Source of the DNA: JAXGPP01 sp964436865
Lineage (GTDB): Bacteria; Planctomycetota; Planctomycetia; Pirellulales; Thermoguttaceae
Length of the DNA: 41,416 nucleotides
NCBI GenBank assembly: GCA_964436865.1
Contig: CAYTFK010000024.1
Location: forward strand, 1 to 41,416
Direction of reading: 5' to 3'
The notes under the pieces were generated by a model that was not told the DNA's origin, did not search any database, and was given only the letters and a program-made list of their open reading frames with translations. Below, piece by piece: positions 35,001 through 41,416 of the stretch; the first letter of the stretch is position 1; each line of letters begins with the position of its first letter. The translations under genes were made by a program, and so were the position numbers.

Positions 35001-35394
35001 CCGGATGAAAGAAGAGTTTCATCAGGGCGGTGCCCTGGATATTCCGTGACTCGACGTGATGGATGCCGCTGATGTAAAGGAAGTGATACTCGTAGTAGTT
35101 CGTCAGGTAGCCTTCCATCTGAGCCGGATCCATCCCGCCGTACGGTTGGCAGACATAGATCACCGGCAGGTTGAGGCTGGGAAAAATGTCGACTTCCATC
35201 CCCTTGGGTAACCCGGCCGGATAGGGAAGGCCCAACTGCTCGCAGACGGACTGCCCCAGTGCCAGAAAACAACCCAGCGCGACAGCCAAAATTAAAACCA
35301 TCACCGCCACAGGACGGCGGAGAGCAGCGGGCGTGAGATTCATGGGCAGGGTGGAGGTCCAGCTAGATTTTTGACAGCTCCAATTGTCACTCAT
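32080..35394 (-). CDS. RND-family efflux permease (AcrB/CusA superfamily)
   Basis: The 1104-residue protein has the RND layout: helix 1 (~26-47), a large periplasmic loop, helices 2-6, a second loop and helices 8-12. Helix 4 reads GVLVDEAAVAIEN, keeping the first proton-relay aspartate but with Glu in place of AcrB Asp408. In helix 10 (GVAMANAILLVTFAE) the position of AcrB Lys940 appears to be Ala, so the relay differs from AcrB. This may reflect a heavy-metal- or planctomycete-type branch. The start at 35394 is supported by GAGGA about 5 nt upstream; ATG 35343 lacks such a site. It forms an operon with the adaptor. The divergent TolC-like gene completes the tripartite pump. Confidence 0.94.
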   Translation of the reverse strand: MSDNWSCQKSSWTSTLPMNLTPAALRRPVAVMVLILAVALGCFLALGQSVCEQLGLPYPAGLPKGMEVDIFPSLNLPVIYVCQPYGGMDPAQMEGYLTNYYEYHFLYISGIHHVESRNIQGTALMKLFFHPGTNMAQAMAETINYVNRSQAFMPPGTVSPFVMRFDTGSVPVGYLVLSSETRTIAEIQDLALFRVRPMFASLPGVSAPPPFGGSQRTVVVTLDPQRLQSYGMSPEEVITALGRGNALSPSGNIPDGDRFPIVPVNSVVRNVGDLENIPVRTSGSGAVYLRDVGRVKDFMDAPTGYALANGRRAVYILATKRADASTLSVIHNIRKALPEMQAALPPDIKVDFQLDQSPYVTRAVAGVVGEGLLGAFLVGLMILLFLRDWRSALIVVLNIPLALMAAVLALWISGQTINLMTLGGLALAIGVLVDEAAVAIENIHAHRQRGKPLARAVRDGSAETAIPRLLAMLSILAVFVSSFFMQGAARALFVPLSLAVGFSMLASYVLSSTFVPVLSIWLLRGAEEHSAERRTFFDRLRSGYRWLLGPAVRFRRAMIAVYLVVCGAIILALGGRLGHEIFPGANASQFRMRLRAADGTIFARTERMALDALTLVEDEVGPANLDLTLGYVGTIPSSYPINAVYQWSRGPEEAILYVALDERSELNVEQLKERLRLRFQKEMPEVRFSFEPSDIINEVMSFGSPTPVELAVIGPDFAANRGYAETLFEELAKLPSLRDLQFAQSLDYPTIEVNVDRERAGLAGLAPVDVSRALVAATSSSRFVTPNFWADPKSGIGYQVQVEVPRSVVRRDEGIQEVGSADDLGRIPLRSAVGGRVLIRDVATVSRGTMPGQFDRYNMKRQVSLTANIVGADLGTVSEQIAAALRRAGDPPRGSTVEIRGQIPPMRDMRSGLSIGLALAVVVVFLLLTANFQSLRLAIAAISTVPAVIAGVTLMLWTTGTTLNIQSFIGAIMAVGVAMANAILLVTFAESRRREGMEVTAAAVEGAAGRLRAILMTSAAMIAGMLPMALALGEAGQQNAPLGRAVVGGLAAATLGTLFVLPSAFALLQRRAVTASPSLDPDDPRSIHYVQPTAGPAVAGGGSL

Positions 35395-35605
35395 TATTCC
35401 TCACCGCGGGCACGCTAGCAACCCCCGTTTGGGGCACCACGAAGCCCAGACGGGCTTTCGCAGCCGTTACAGGTCGATCCATCACGCGAGGAAAAGCGAT
35501 ACGACCGGCTTTTCCGCTAAATGGGGCATTTTCGGCTTGCCGATGCCGCGCCAGGGAAGATCCACGTCGTGCGATGAATGCACGAGACTCGGTGGGGAAA
35601 GAAAC
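35395..35605. promoter_or_regulatory. Divergent promoter region of the efflux system with three stem-loops
   Basis: This 211-nt gap separates the permease/adaptor operon from the TolC-like gene. It contains a CCCC/GGGG hairpin (35423-35426 and 35431-35434). It also has AAGCCC/GGGCTT (35442-35447 and 35452-35457, 4-nt loop) and GGAAAAGC/GCTTTTCC (35490-35497 and 35508-35515, 10-nt spacer). The last could be an operator for a dimeric regulator, and the second resembles a small attenuator. No regulator gene is adjacent. I could not place -35/-10 boxes with confidence. Confidence 0.4.
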
Positions 35606-37219
35606 ATGCCGTTGCGTTCACACGTGTCTCTGCTCGGTGCTGCCGTGACTGCGATGGCTGCGCTCGGATGCGCAGCAGGCGGGATGCGATCGCCAAGTCT
35701 GAGGACTGGCGAGGCTGCATCGACCGCAATCGCCAGCGGCTCCCGATCGGCCGCGGTCGCATCGAGCGAAGTACTGGACGATGGAGTACGACGAGCGCAG
35801 TTTGTCGGCTCCGATTATCCTTCGCCTGCGGCACCCTTGGCCCAAGATCCCGCATACGACTCGCCCCCTTCCGATCGACCGGCCCTTTCACGCACCGCGA
35901 ATACGGCGGAGCTCCCGGCGTTGGCCGACGCCGCTGCCGTGAACGAGTTGGACTTCGCGCGCGTACTGGCGGGTGTAGCCGGACGCAACCCGCAGGTGGC
36001 ATTCGCTGAGGCCCGTTATCGCGAGGCGTATGCCCAATGGGAGGCCGCGAGGATTCTGTGGCTTCCGTCGATCCGCGCGGGCGTGAGCTACCACAAGCAT
36101 GAAGGCGCGCTCCAGGATGTAATCGGAAACGTGTTTGACGTAGACCGTTCGGCCCTGCAGTCTGGCTTGGGAGTGGGCGCCAACGCCGCTGGCACGACAC
36201 CCATACCTGGGGTCATCGCCACGTTCGACACAACCGACGCAGTCTTTCAGCCGAAGATTGCCGGCTGCACGGCCGCTGCCGAGCGCGCTGCAGTAAGTGC
36301 GACGACCAACCGGCTATTGCTGGAGGCCGCGCTGGCATATCTCGCCCTGCTCGAGGCGGCACAATTGCAGGCCATCGCCGCAGAGACCCTTCACAACTCA
36401 CAGCAGTTGGCCGACCTGACCGGATCATACGCCCAGTCCGGCCAGGGGCTGGCAGCCGACGCCGATCGCGCCCGTGCCGACTTGATGCTGCGGCGAATCG
36501 CCGTCACCCAGGCCGAGGAGCAACTCCGCGTAGCTACATCGCGGGTGAATCAACTGCTGCGCCTCGACCCGTGTGCCACGATTGCACCCGTGGAAGCGAG
36601 CGTTGTGCCCGTCGAGTTGGTCGCGCGGGACTTGCCGTTGGGCCAATTGCTTACGGCGGGACTGGCACATCGCCCCGAACTGGCCGAGAGCCGGCATCTT
36701 GTTTCCGCAGCGATCAATCGCTATCGGCGCGAGCAGTGGTCGCCGCTTCTTCCCAGTGCGGTTCTCGCCGGCAGCTATTCCACGTTCGGCGGAGGGACCG
36801 GCGCGGAGCTGAACGACTTCGGCGATCGACTCGATGTCGATGCGATCACCTACTGGGAAGTGCGCAACCTGGGGATCGGCGAGCGGACCGCGAGGGACCG
36901 AGCCCGCGCTCAATGCCGCCAGACGCAGGTCGAACAGATCCGGAGGATGGACGAGGTAGCCCAACAAATCGTCGCCGCGCATGCCCAGGTGCAGTCGCGA
37001 AATGCGCAGATCGCCACGGCGCAGGAAGCCGTGCTGTCGGCAACGGATTCGCTCCGCCGCAACCTGGAGCGAATTCGCGACGGCGAGGGGCTTCCCATTG
37101 AGGCTCTCCAGTCGGTGCAGGCCCTGGACCAGGCGCGGCGAGAGTACCTCCGCGCTGTGACGAGCTACAACGAAGCCCAATTCCAACTGCAGTGGGCACT
37201 TGGTTGGCCCAGCCGCTGA
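35606..37219 (+). CDS. TolC-like outer-membrane efflux lipoprotein
   Basis: The 537-residue protein starts with a lipoprotein signal whose lipobox ends in AALGC (Cys22). A ~90-residue variable region follows, then the outer-membrane efflux protein fold: two pseudo-repeats of long helices (e.g. ARILWLPSIRAGVSYHKHEG ~150-170, and the helices around residues 215-300 and 420-530). It would form the trimeric channel of a tripartite pump, like NodT-family members. The frame is open to 35384, but ATG 35606 is chosen because the signal peptide begins there and GGGGAAAG lies upstream. It is divergent from the RND permease and adaptor genes, so the three can share one control region. Confidence 0.92.
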   Translation: MPLRSHVSLLGAAVTAMAALGCAAGGMRSPSLRTGEAASTAIASGSRSAAVASSEVLDDGVRRAQFVGSDYPSPAAPLAQDPAYDSPPSDRPALSRTANTAELPALADAAAVNELDFARVLAGVAGRNPQVAFAEARYREAYAQWEAARILWLPSIRAGVSYHKHEGALQDVIGNVFDVDRSALQSGLGVGANAAGTTPIPGVIATFDTTDAVFQPKIAGCTAAAERAAVSATTNRLLLEAALAYLALLEAAQLQAIAAETLHNSQQLADLTGSYAQSGQGLAADADRARADLMLRRIAVTQAEEQLRVATSRVNQLLRLDPCATIAPVEASVVPVELVARDLPLGQLLTAGLAHRPELAESRHLVSAAINRYRREQWSPLLPSAVLAGSYSTFGGGTGAELNDFGDRLDVDAITYWEVRNLGIGERTARDRARAQCRQTQVEQIRRMDEVAQQIVAAHAQVQSRNAQIATAQEAVLSATDSLRRNLERIRDGEGLPIEALQSVQALDQARREYLRAVTSYNEAQFQLQWALGWPSR

Positions 37220-37288
37220 GTTGTGGCACGGCGGTCGGCGATGGCTGGCGCACCGCAGCAACGACCGCTGAGCGGCCGCAATTCTTGA

Positions 37289-37849
37289 CTACGGATCCGT
37301 TGAAGCCAACATGAGCGAGGCGGCGGCATCCAGGGGAACACGCCTGTTGAGGGCTTCGAAAGCCGCCCGGGCATTTTCGTCGAGATAGTCCCACGGCCGT
37401 TGCGTTACGGTCCACTCGACCATCGTGCCAATTTCATCGGTGGCAAAATCGGCCAACTCGCCGAACGTTTCCATCTCGCTCGGCACGTCGGCGGCAACCT
37501 GCACTCGTTCCGCCGTGAAACGCGGCGAGGAGCCCGCCGGGACGCCGGACGAAGCCAGCGACGCGTTCTCGGCGGGTCCGGGTCCGTCTTCGCCCGTCCG
37601 AATCTGGTGGACAAAAGCGGCAGCCGCGATCGCGCCGGCCACGGCGATTGCCGTCACCAGCGCATATCGCCGCGGCCAACCGACCGCCGCAGCGCGACCG
37701 GCGGCCGTCTTTGCCGATTCACAGCATCGCACCGCGAAGCAAAGCTGCCGATGGAGTCGCGGCGAGAATTCAGGCCGGTCATCCGCCGCCTCGCGACGCA
37801 ATCTATCGGCCAAAGCCTGTTCTCTTGGCGATGGGTTAGACCTGAACAT
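37289..37849 (-). CDS. Membrane-anchored anti-sigma factor candidate
   Basis: This 186-residue protein has a cytoplasmic-looking N-terminal ~58 residues, one transmembrane helix (~61-83) and a C-terminal periplasmic part. It directly follows the ECF sigma gene and overlaps it by 14 nt, which is the usual place for a cognate anti-sigma factor. Residues 33-43 hold His33, Cys37, Cys42 and Cys43, which resemble the zinc anti-sigma motif H-x3-C-x2-C but with four residues between the cysteines. The periplasmic tail has a conserved-looking MVEWTVTQRPWDYLDENARAAF segment of unknown role. GGAGG lies 7 nt before ATG 37849. The assignment rests on context and topology, not on a clear domain. Confidence 0.65.
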   Translation of the reverse strand: MFRSNPSPREQALADRLRREAADDRPEFSPRLHRQLCFAVRCCESAKTAAGRAAAVGWPRRYALVTAIAVAGAIAAAAFVHQIRTGEDGPGPAENASLASSGVPAGSSPRFTAERVQVAADVPSEMETFGELADFATDEIGTMVEWTVTQRPWDYLDENARAAFEALNRRVPLDAAASLMLASTDP

Positions 37850-38474
37850 GCGACACCTCCGCTGCCAAACGAGCTTTCTGCCGCTTGGCCGACGCCCCGC
37901 TCGATCGCAGTGCGCTGTCTGACTCCAATTCCTCGAGAATGGGTCGGAGCTTCCTTCTCGCCCGATACAACATCGTCTTCACCGATACCCAGGAACGCTC
38001 CAGCACAGCAGCGATCTCACGTGTAGGCATTTCCTCAACGTAGTACAGCCAAACCGCTGTCAGCTCTTCCTGGCCGAGCACATTGGCCGCTGTTTCCCAC
38101 AGGCTACGGCGGTCCTCGTCGGCGACCATGGCGCCCAACGGGGTGGGCCCGCCGGACTCGGCAAAACGAAGCGCCTCGTGATCGACTACCGGCACCGGAC
38201 GGCGGCGGTGGTTGATGCTCACGCGGCGGGCGATCGTGAACAGCCAGGTGGCAAATCGCCACCGCGGCCGATAGCGGTGCAGATTGACGTAAGCGCGAAC
38301 AAACGTCTCTTGAAGCAGATCTTCTGCATCGCGCGAGCCGCTCCGGTGCTGCAGAAACTGCAGCACCGGAACCTGATAACGGATCATCAGCTCTTCGAAG
38401 CTCGCAGCGCACCCCTGCTGACCTCGCCGCGCGAGCTGCTCGTCGCTGGGACCTGTAGCAGAAGACGGCCGCAT
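37836..38474 (-). CDS. ECF-family RNA polymerase sigma factor
   Basis: The 212-residue protein has region 2 (residues ~20-90: SFEELMIRYQVPVLQFL, then DAEDLLQETFVRAY for core binding, and YRPRWRFATWLFTIARR for -10 recognition). Region 4 (~130-180) contains VWLYYVEEMPTREIAAVLERSWVSVKTMLYRARRKL, a helix-turn-helix for the -35 element. Region 3 is absent, as in all ECF sigmas. It directs RNA polymerase to a specific promoter set when its anti-sigma is inactivated. It is the middle gene of an operon: the secreted-protein gene ends 9 nt before it, and the anti-sigma candidate overlaps its end. An ECF-like promoter upstream of the first gene suggests autoregulation. Confidence 0.93.
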   Translation of the reverse strand: MRPSSATGPSDEQLARRGQQGCAASFEELMIRYQVPVLQFLQHRSGSRDAEDLLQETFVRAYVNLHRYRPRWRFATWLFTIARRVSINHRRRPVPVVDHEALRFAESGGPTPLGAMVADEDRRSLWETAANVLGQEELTAVWLYYVEEMPTREIAAVLERSWVSVKTMLYRARRKLRPILEELESDSALRSSGASAKRQKARLAAEVSHVQV

Positions 38475-38483
38475 GGCTTCGAT

Positions 38484-39431
38484 CTACTTCTTACCTTTCT
38501 TCTGATGCTTCTCGATCGCTTTCTTGATCTCGGTCTGCATGTGCTGCCAGAGCACGTCGGCCGGAGCAGTGTTGTCCACCGTCAGCGTACCGTCTTCGAC
38601 TTTCACCTTCATGTTCTTGACGAGCGGCTTGCATTGCGGCTGGTCAATGGCATGCAGGTTACCCAGGCCTTGCAGGCCTTTGGCAACCTTCGCCATCTCC
38701 TTGGCCACCTGCGGCGATTTGGTGACGACCTTGCCATGGAAGAACGACTGGCCGGCGTTCTCGCCGCTTGCGATGCTGAACGAGTCGATCTCTTTGGCCA
38801 GCTTGGAGTCGCACGGCGTTTGATCAATGCCGACCGCCCGGACAAGCACCGTGGCGCCCGTGGGGACCTCAGCCGCCAGGACCTCGCAGGTCGAGCCGGG
38901 TTTCTTGCCGTCCATCACGTCCAGCGCGGCCTTCACCTCCTCAGGAGAACCGCTGAATACGGCGGCCTTCTCCTTGAAGAAGGCCCCGGTCACGGGCCGT
39001 TCGCCGCGGCGGTCCTTGTGCGTCCAGGAATGCAACTCGTACGCGCCGTGCATTTCCGACTTGTAGCCGGGAGCGTTCTTCACCTTCTCGGTGAGCAGCT
39101 TCTGGTCGGCGTCGGCAAACACGATCAACACGCCCTCTTCCTTGCCGACCTGGCTGCCGTAGAGCGTCAGTCCGTGGAGGTCGGTTCGCGGATCGAAGCC
39201 GATCTGCGCGCGGGCCGCGTCGAGAGCGGGCAGTGCGACCTTGGCCAGCGGGCACTTGTCGACAAACTCCTGGTAGGCCGTCCTGACCAGGCTTGAATCG
39301 CGCATCGCGTCGACATCGAGATGGACCACCCACTTGGCTTCGCCGGAGACGACTTTCGGATCGAGCGGAGCCGCCCAGCCAAAGGCGGCAATCGCGAGCA
39401 CGATCACAACCGCAAGTCCCCCAGTTCTCAT
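38484..39431 (-). CDS. Secreted protein of unknown function, first gene of the ECF operon
   Basis: This 315-residue protein has a clear Sec signal peptide (MRTGGLAVVIVLAIAAFGWA, cut near residue 20-21). I recognise no domain. The mature part mixes beta-strand-like (AKWVVHLDVDAM, GVLIVFADADQKL, TGAFFKEKAAVFSG) and helical stretches and ends in a lysine-rich tail (IKKAIEKHQKKGKK). Similar signal-bearing proteins are, to my memory, common in planctomycetes, but I cannot search. A strong GAGGTG site lies 8 nt before ATG 39431. It precedes the sigma factor by 9 nt, so it may sense or respond to the envelope condition that the sigma factor reports. Periplasmic location is inferred. Confidence 0.82.
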   Translation of the reverse strand: MRTGGLAVVIVLAIAAFGWAAPLDPKVVSGEAKWVVHLDVDAMRDSSLVRTAYQEFVDKCPLAKVALPALDAARAQIGFDPRTDLHGLTLYGSQVGKEEGVLIVFADADQKLLTEKVKNAPGYKSEMHGAYELHSWTHKDRRGERPVTGAFFKEKAAVFSGSPEEVKAALDVMDGKKPGSTCEVLAAEVPTGATVLVRAVGIDQTPCDSKLAKEIDSFSIASGENAGQSFFHGKVVTKSPQVAKEMAKVAKGLQGLGNLHAIDQPQCKPLVKNMKVKVEDGTLTVDNTAPADVLWQHMQTEIKKAIEKHQKKGKK

Positions 39432-39483
39432 ATTTCACCTCGCTTTACCAGAAGAATTTGTTGCACACAACAACCGGATACGT

Positions 39484-39511
39484 ATACACGTGGGCGGGGC
39501 GAAAGGTTACA
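39484..39511 (-). promoter_or_regulatory. ECF-type promoter candidate upstream of the sigma operon
   Basis: On the minus strand, TGTAACC (39511-39505) is followed after 15 nt by GTGTAT (39489-39484). The AAC core and spacing fit ECF -35/-10 promoters (GGAAC-N16/17-CGTC type). It lies about 50 nt ahead of the secreted-protein start. This suggests the sigma factor drives its own operon. Confidence 0.35.
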
Positions 39512-39531
39512 CAAAGCTGCAAGGGGGGAAA

Positions 39532-40962
39532 TCAGCGTTCTGGAAGCCGTTGCGGATGCGGCGTCTCGACCCACCCGGCCGGCCGCTGAACGGCGCCGGG
39601 CTTGCCAAGATCTCCCAAATCACGCCGCGCCTCGGACGCCAAAGCGTCAAGCCGCGCGACAACGTCCGGCTCCCGTTCGGCGAGGTTCACCGTCTCAGCG
39701 AGGTCGGCTTCCAGATCGTAAAGCGCCAATCGACTCGGCTTGCCACCGGAACCAGGACCGACTTTGCGCTCCAGCGCAAGGTAGAGCTTCCACTTGCCCG
39801 ATCGCACAGCCTGCAACTGCTCCGATTGGTAGTAGAAGAAAGCGCGGTACGGCGAGCGGGCCCCGGGCTCTCCGCCCATTAGAGGCCAGATGTCATGCCC
39901 GTCGATGACCCGGCCCGCGGGCAGATCGGCCCTGGCCAGCCGGGCAAACGTCGGCAGAAGATCCATCGTGGTGCACAGTTCGCGGCAAACGGCGCCCGGA
40001 GCGATTCTGCCTGGCCAGCGTACGATGCACGGCACGCGCATGCCGCCTTCGGCGGTAGTATATCCCCAGCCAGACAGCGGCCGATTGCTGCCCTGAGGCG
40101 GATTGCGCTGCGGCGCACCGTTGTCTGAGGTCCATACGACGAGTGTATTCTGCTCGAGGTCGAACCGCTTCAGCGCGCCGAGGATCTCGGCGGTCGAAGC
40201 GTCGATCTCCTCCACCGAGTCTCCCCAGGGACCATTGGCGGATTTGCCGCGGAAGGCTTCGCTGGCGAAGGGCGCCGCGGTACTGCCCGGCATGGCGTGG
40301 GGCAGGAAAAGGAAGAACGGACGGTCTTTGTTCTCAGCGATGAAGTCGATCGCCGCACGGGTGTAGCGCTGGGTGAGTGTGGACCGGTCGGCCGGCGCCT
40401 CGACGACCGTCTCGCCGCGCATCAGGGGCAGTTCGGGCCATGGCCCGTTCCGCCCTTCGCTCCGCGCGGTCATGTCGTCGCTGTAGGGAATGCCGAGGTA
40501 GTGATCGAACCCCTGCCGGGTGGGCAGAAACGGCGGCTGGTCTCCCAGATGCCACTTGCCGATGCAGGCGGTGGCGTAACCGCGGCTCTTGAGCACCTCG
40601 GCAATCGTGACCTCGTCGGGGTGCAGTCCTTTGCGCGTCACCGGCTGGAGCACGATGCTGTCGTACTCGCCGAGGTGCATGTTGACTCGCCGTGGGTAGC
40701 AGCCGGTCATCAGGCTCGCCCGCGATGGCGTGCAGACGCCGCTGGTGACGTAGAAATCGGTAAACCGCATCCCCTCGGCCGCCAGGCGATCGAGAGTCGG
40801 CGTGCGATGAAGGGTGGAGCCATACGGACCGATGTCGCCATAGCCCAGGTTGTCGCACAGAATGACGACGAAATTCGGCGCCGGCTCGGCGCAGATTCCG
40901 CCACTGGCCTGTAACCAGGTTGTCGCCAGCGCCACGATCAGACCGGCAGTTCGCGATGTCAT
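39532..40962 (-). CDS. Secreted sulfatase (formylglycine-dependent)
   Basis: The 476-residue protein starts with a signal peptide (MTSRTAGLIVALATTWLQASG, cleaved near ICAEP). It carries the sulfatase active-site signature CTPSR with Cys77, the residue converted to formylglycine, followed by ASLMTG. Metal ligands are seen at ILCDNLGYGD (~35-43; the common DDxGYGD appears here as CDN) and TSDNGAP. GKWHLG supplies catalytic lysine and histidine. It removes sulfate esters, probably from sulfated polysaccharides, in the periplasm or outside. Length is normal for short type-I sulfatases. GGAGG lies 9 nt before ATG 40962. It follows another sulfatase by 16 nt, forming a tandem. No maturase gene is in the window. 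Confidence 0.95.
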   Translation of the reverse strand: MTSRTAGLIVALATTWLQASGGICAEPAPNFVVILCDNLGYGDIGPYGSTLHRTPTLDRLAAEGMRFTDFYVTSGVCTPSRASLMTGCYPRRVNMHLGEYDSIVLQPVTRKGLHPDEVTIAEVLKSRGYATACIGKWHLGDQPPFLPTRQGFDHYLGIPYSDDMTARSEGRNGPWPELPLMRGETVVEAPADRSTLTQRYTRAAIDFIAENKDRPFFLFLPHAMPGSTAAPFASEAFRGKSANGPWGDSVEEIDASTAEILGALKRFDLEQNTLVVWTSDNGAPQRNPPQGSNRPLSGWGYTTAEGGMRVPCIVRWPGRIAPGAVCRELCTTMDLLPTFARLARADLPAGRVIDGHDIWPLMGGEPGARSPYRAFFYYQSEQLQAVRSGKWKLYLALERKVGPGSGGKPSRLALYDLEADLAETVNLAEREPDVVARLDALASEARRDLGDLGKPGAVQRPAGWVETPHPQRLPER

Positions 40963-40978
40963 GTTCAAGAGCCTCCAC

Positions 40979-41416
40979 TCAGCGGTGTTCGTGTCCGGTA
41001 TACCATGCGGGGGTGCCAAACCAGTCGTGCATCTCTTTCTCAAACGGCGCGACAACCTCCGGCGGCTCCGGGATGTGGCCGCGATCTTGGGTCTCGATGA
41101 TCCACGTGTCGAGCGCTGCCCGGAGCCGCGCGAGCGCCTCGCGATGTTCGGGCGCGTCGGATTCGACAAGATTGGCGATCTCGTGCGGATCGGATTGCGT
41201 ATCGTAGAGCTCTTCGCTCGGGCCAGCCATCTCCATCAGCGCTGCCGCCGGCCCCAAAAGCTCTCCCTTGGCGTGCAACTGGCGCATCAGGGGGATGATG
41301 GCGAAGCATTTCTCCTTGTAGCGGTTGAGCGATGCAAACGTGGGGCCGGCGGTGTAGTTGCGGATGTAGTGGTAGCGCCGATCGTGGACCGAGCGGATTC
41401 GCTGCAATGTCTCGTC
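40979..41416 (-). CDS. Sulfatase, C-terminal part (start outside window)
   Basis: The minus-strand frame is open to the right edge and gives at least 145 C-terminal residues. These match the end of a type-I sulfatase: DETLQRIRSVHDRRYHYIRNY (last barrel-side strand), EELYDTQSDPHEIANL, which is a hallmark of the C-terminal sheet, and the closing helix ALARLRAALDTWIIETQD. The catalytic cysteine lies outside the window. It stops 16 nt before the next sulfatase start, so they are co-transcribed and may act on successive sulfate groups of one polymer. N-terminal features, including the signal peptide, cannot be judged. Confidence 0.92.
   Translation of the reverse strand, partial: DETLQRIRSVHDRRYHYIRNYTAGPTFASLNRYKEKCFAIIPLMRQLHAKGELLGPAAALMEMAGPSEELYDTQSDPHEIANLVESDAPEHREALARLRAALDTWIIETQDRGHIPEPPEVVAPFEKEMHDWFGTPAWYTGHEHR

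Overview
The window looks like a chromosomal stretch from a GC-rich planctomycete, probably Pirellulales-like. The lineage is inferred from gene content: a very large Ser/Thr kinase fused to about 14 WD40-type repeats, tandem secreted sulfatases with a C-x-P-S-R formylglycine site, many secreted esterase/hydrolase-type proteins with Sec signals, an ECF sigma/anti-sigma pair, and short operons switching strand often. I see no tRNA, rRNA, CRISPR array, insertion sequence or phage gene. Genes fill most of the window. The only longer gaps are 11400-11782, 16736-17405 and 21885-22475.

Layout, left to right. 1-2134 (minus): an extended SDR followed by an enolase-superfamily enzyme cut by the window edge. 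2284-8364 (minus): a six-hairpin glycosidase followed by a 1230-residue protein joining a GT4 glycosyltransferase, an alkaline-phosphatase-superfamily phosphodiesterase with a membrane stretch, and an endonuclease/exonuclease/phosphatase (EEP) domain. Divergent from these, 8533-9968 (plus) carries a VTT/DedA-like membrane protein translationally coupled to rpiA. 9975-11399 (minus): a small conserved-looking protein and an aldo/keto reductase. 11783-13321 (plus): a short CstA-type transporter, convergent with the kinase-WD40 gene at 13343-16735.

17406-19521 (minus): a VOC protein, a secreted hydrolase and a nucleoside-monophosphate-kinase-like protein. 19711-21884 (plus): a secreted esterase and a secreted M20-type amidohydrolase. 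22476-22673 (plus): a divergent CsrA-like protein, tail-to-tail with a DinB-like protein. 23329-24840 (plus): a secreted Dabb-domain protein and a DapA-family lyase. The lyase overlaps by 45 nt the end of an opposed 635-residue protein that has a P-loop-like motif. A nitrilase-family amidohydrolase follows on the minus strand, then a DegT aminotransferase and Gfo/Idh oxidoreductase pair on the plus strand.

30749-37219 holds a complete tripartite efflux system: RND permease and lipoprotein adaptor on the minus strand, TolC-like lipoprotein divergent on the plus strand. 37289-39431 (minus) is a three-gene operon of secreted protein, ECF sigma factor and membrane-anchored anti-sigma candidate, behind an ECF-like promoter. 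39532 to the end (minus) holds two adjacent sulfatases, the upstream one incomplete.

The most unusual items are the three-domain GT4/phosphodiesterase/EEP protein with its glycosidase and VTT neighbours, the CsrA-like protein that aligns without gaps to CsrA but lacks its RNA-contacting arginines, and the P-loop protein overlapping dapA. All family calls are by eye from sequence. No database was searched.
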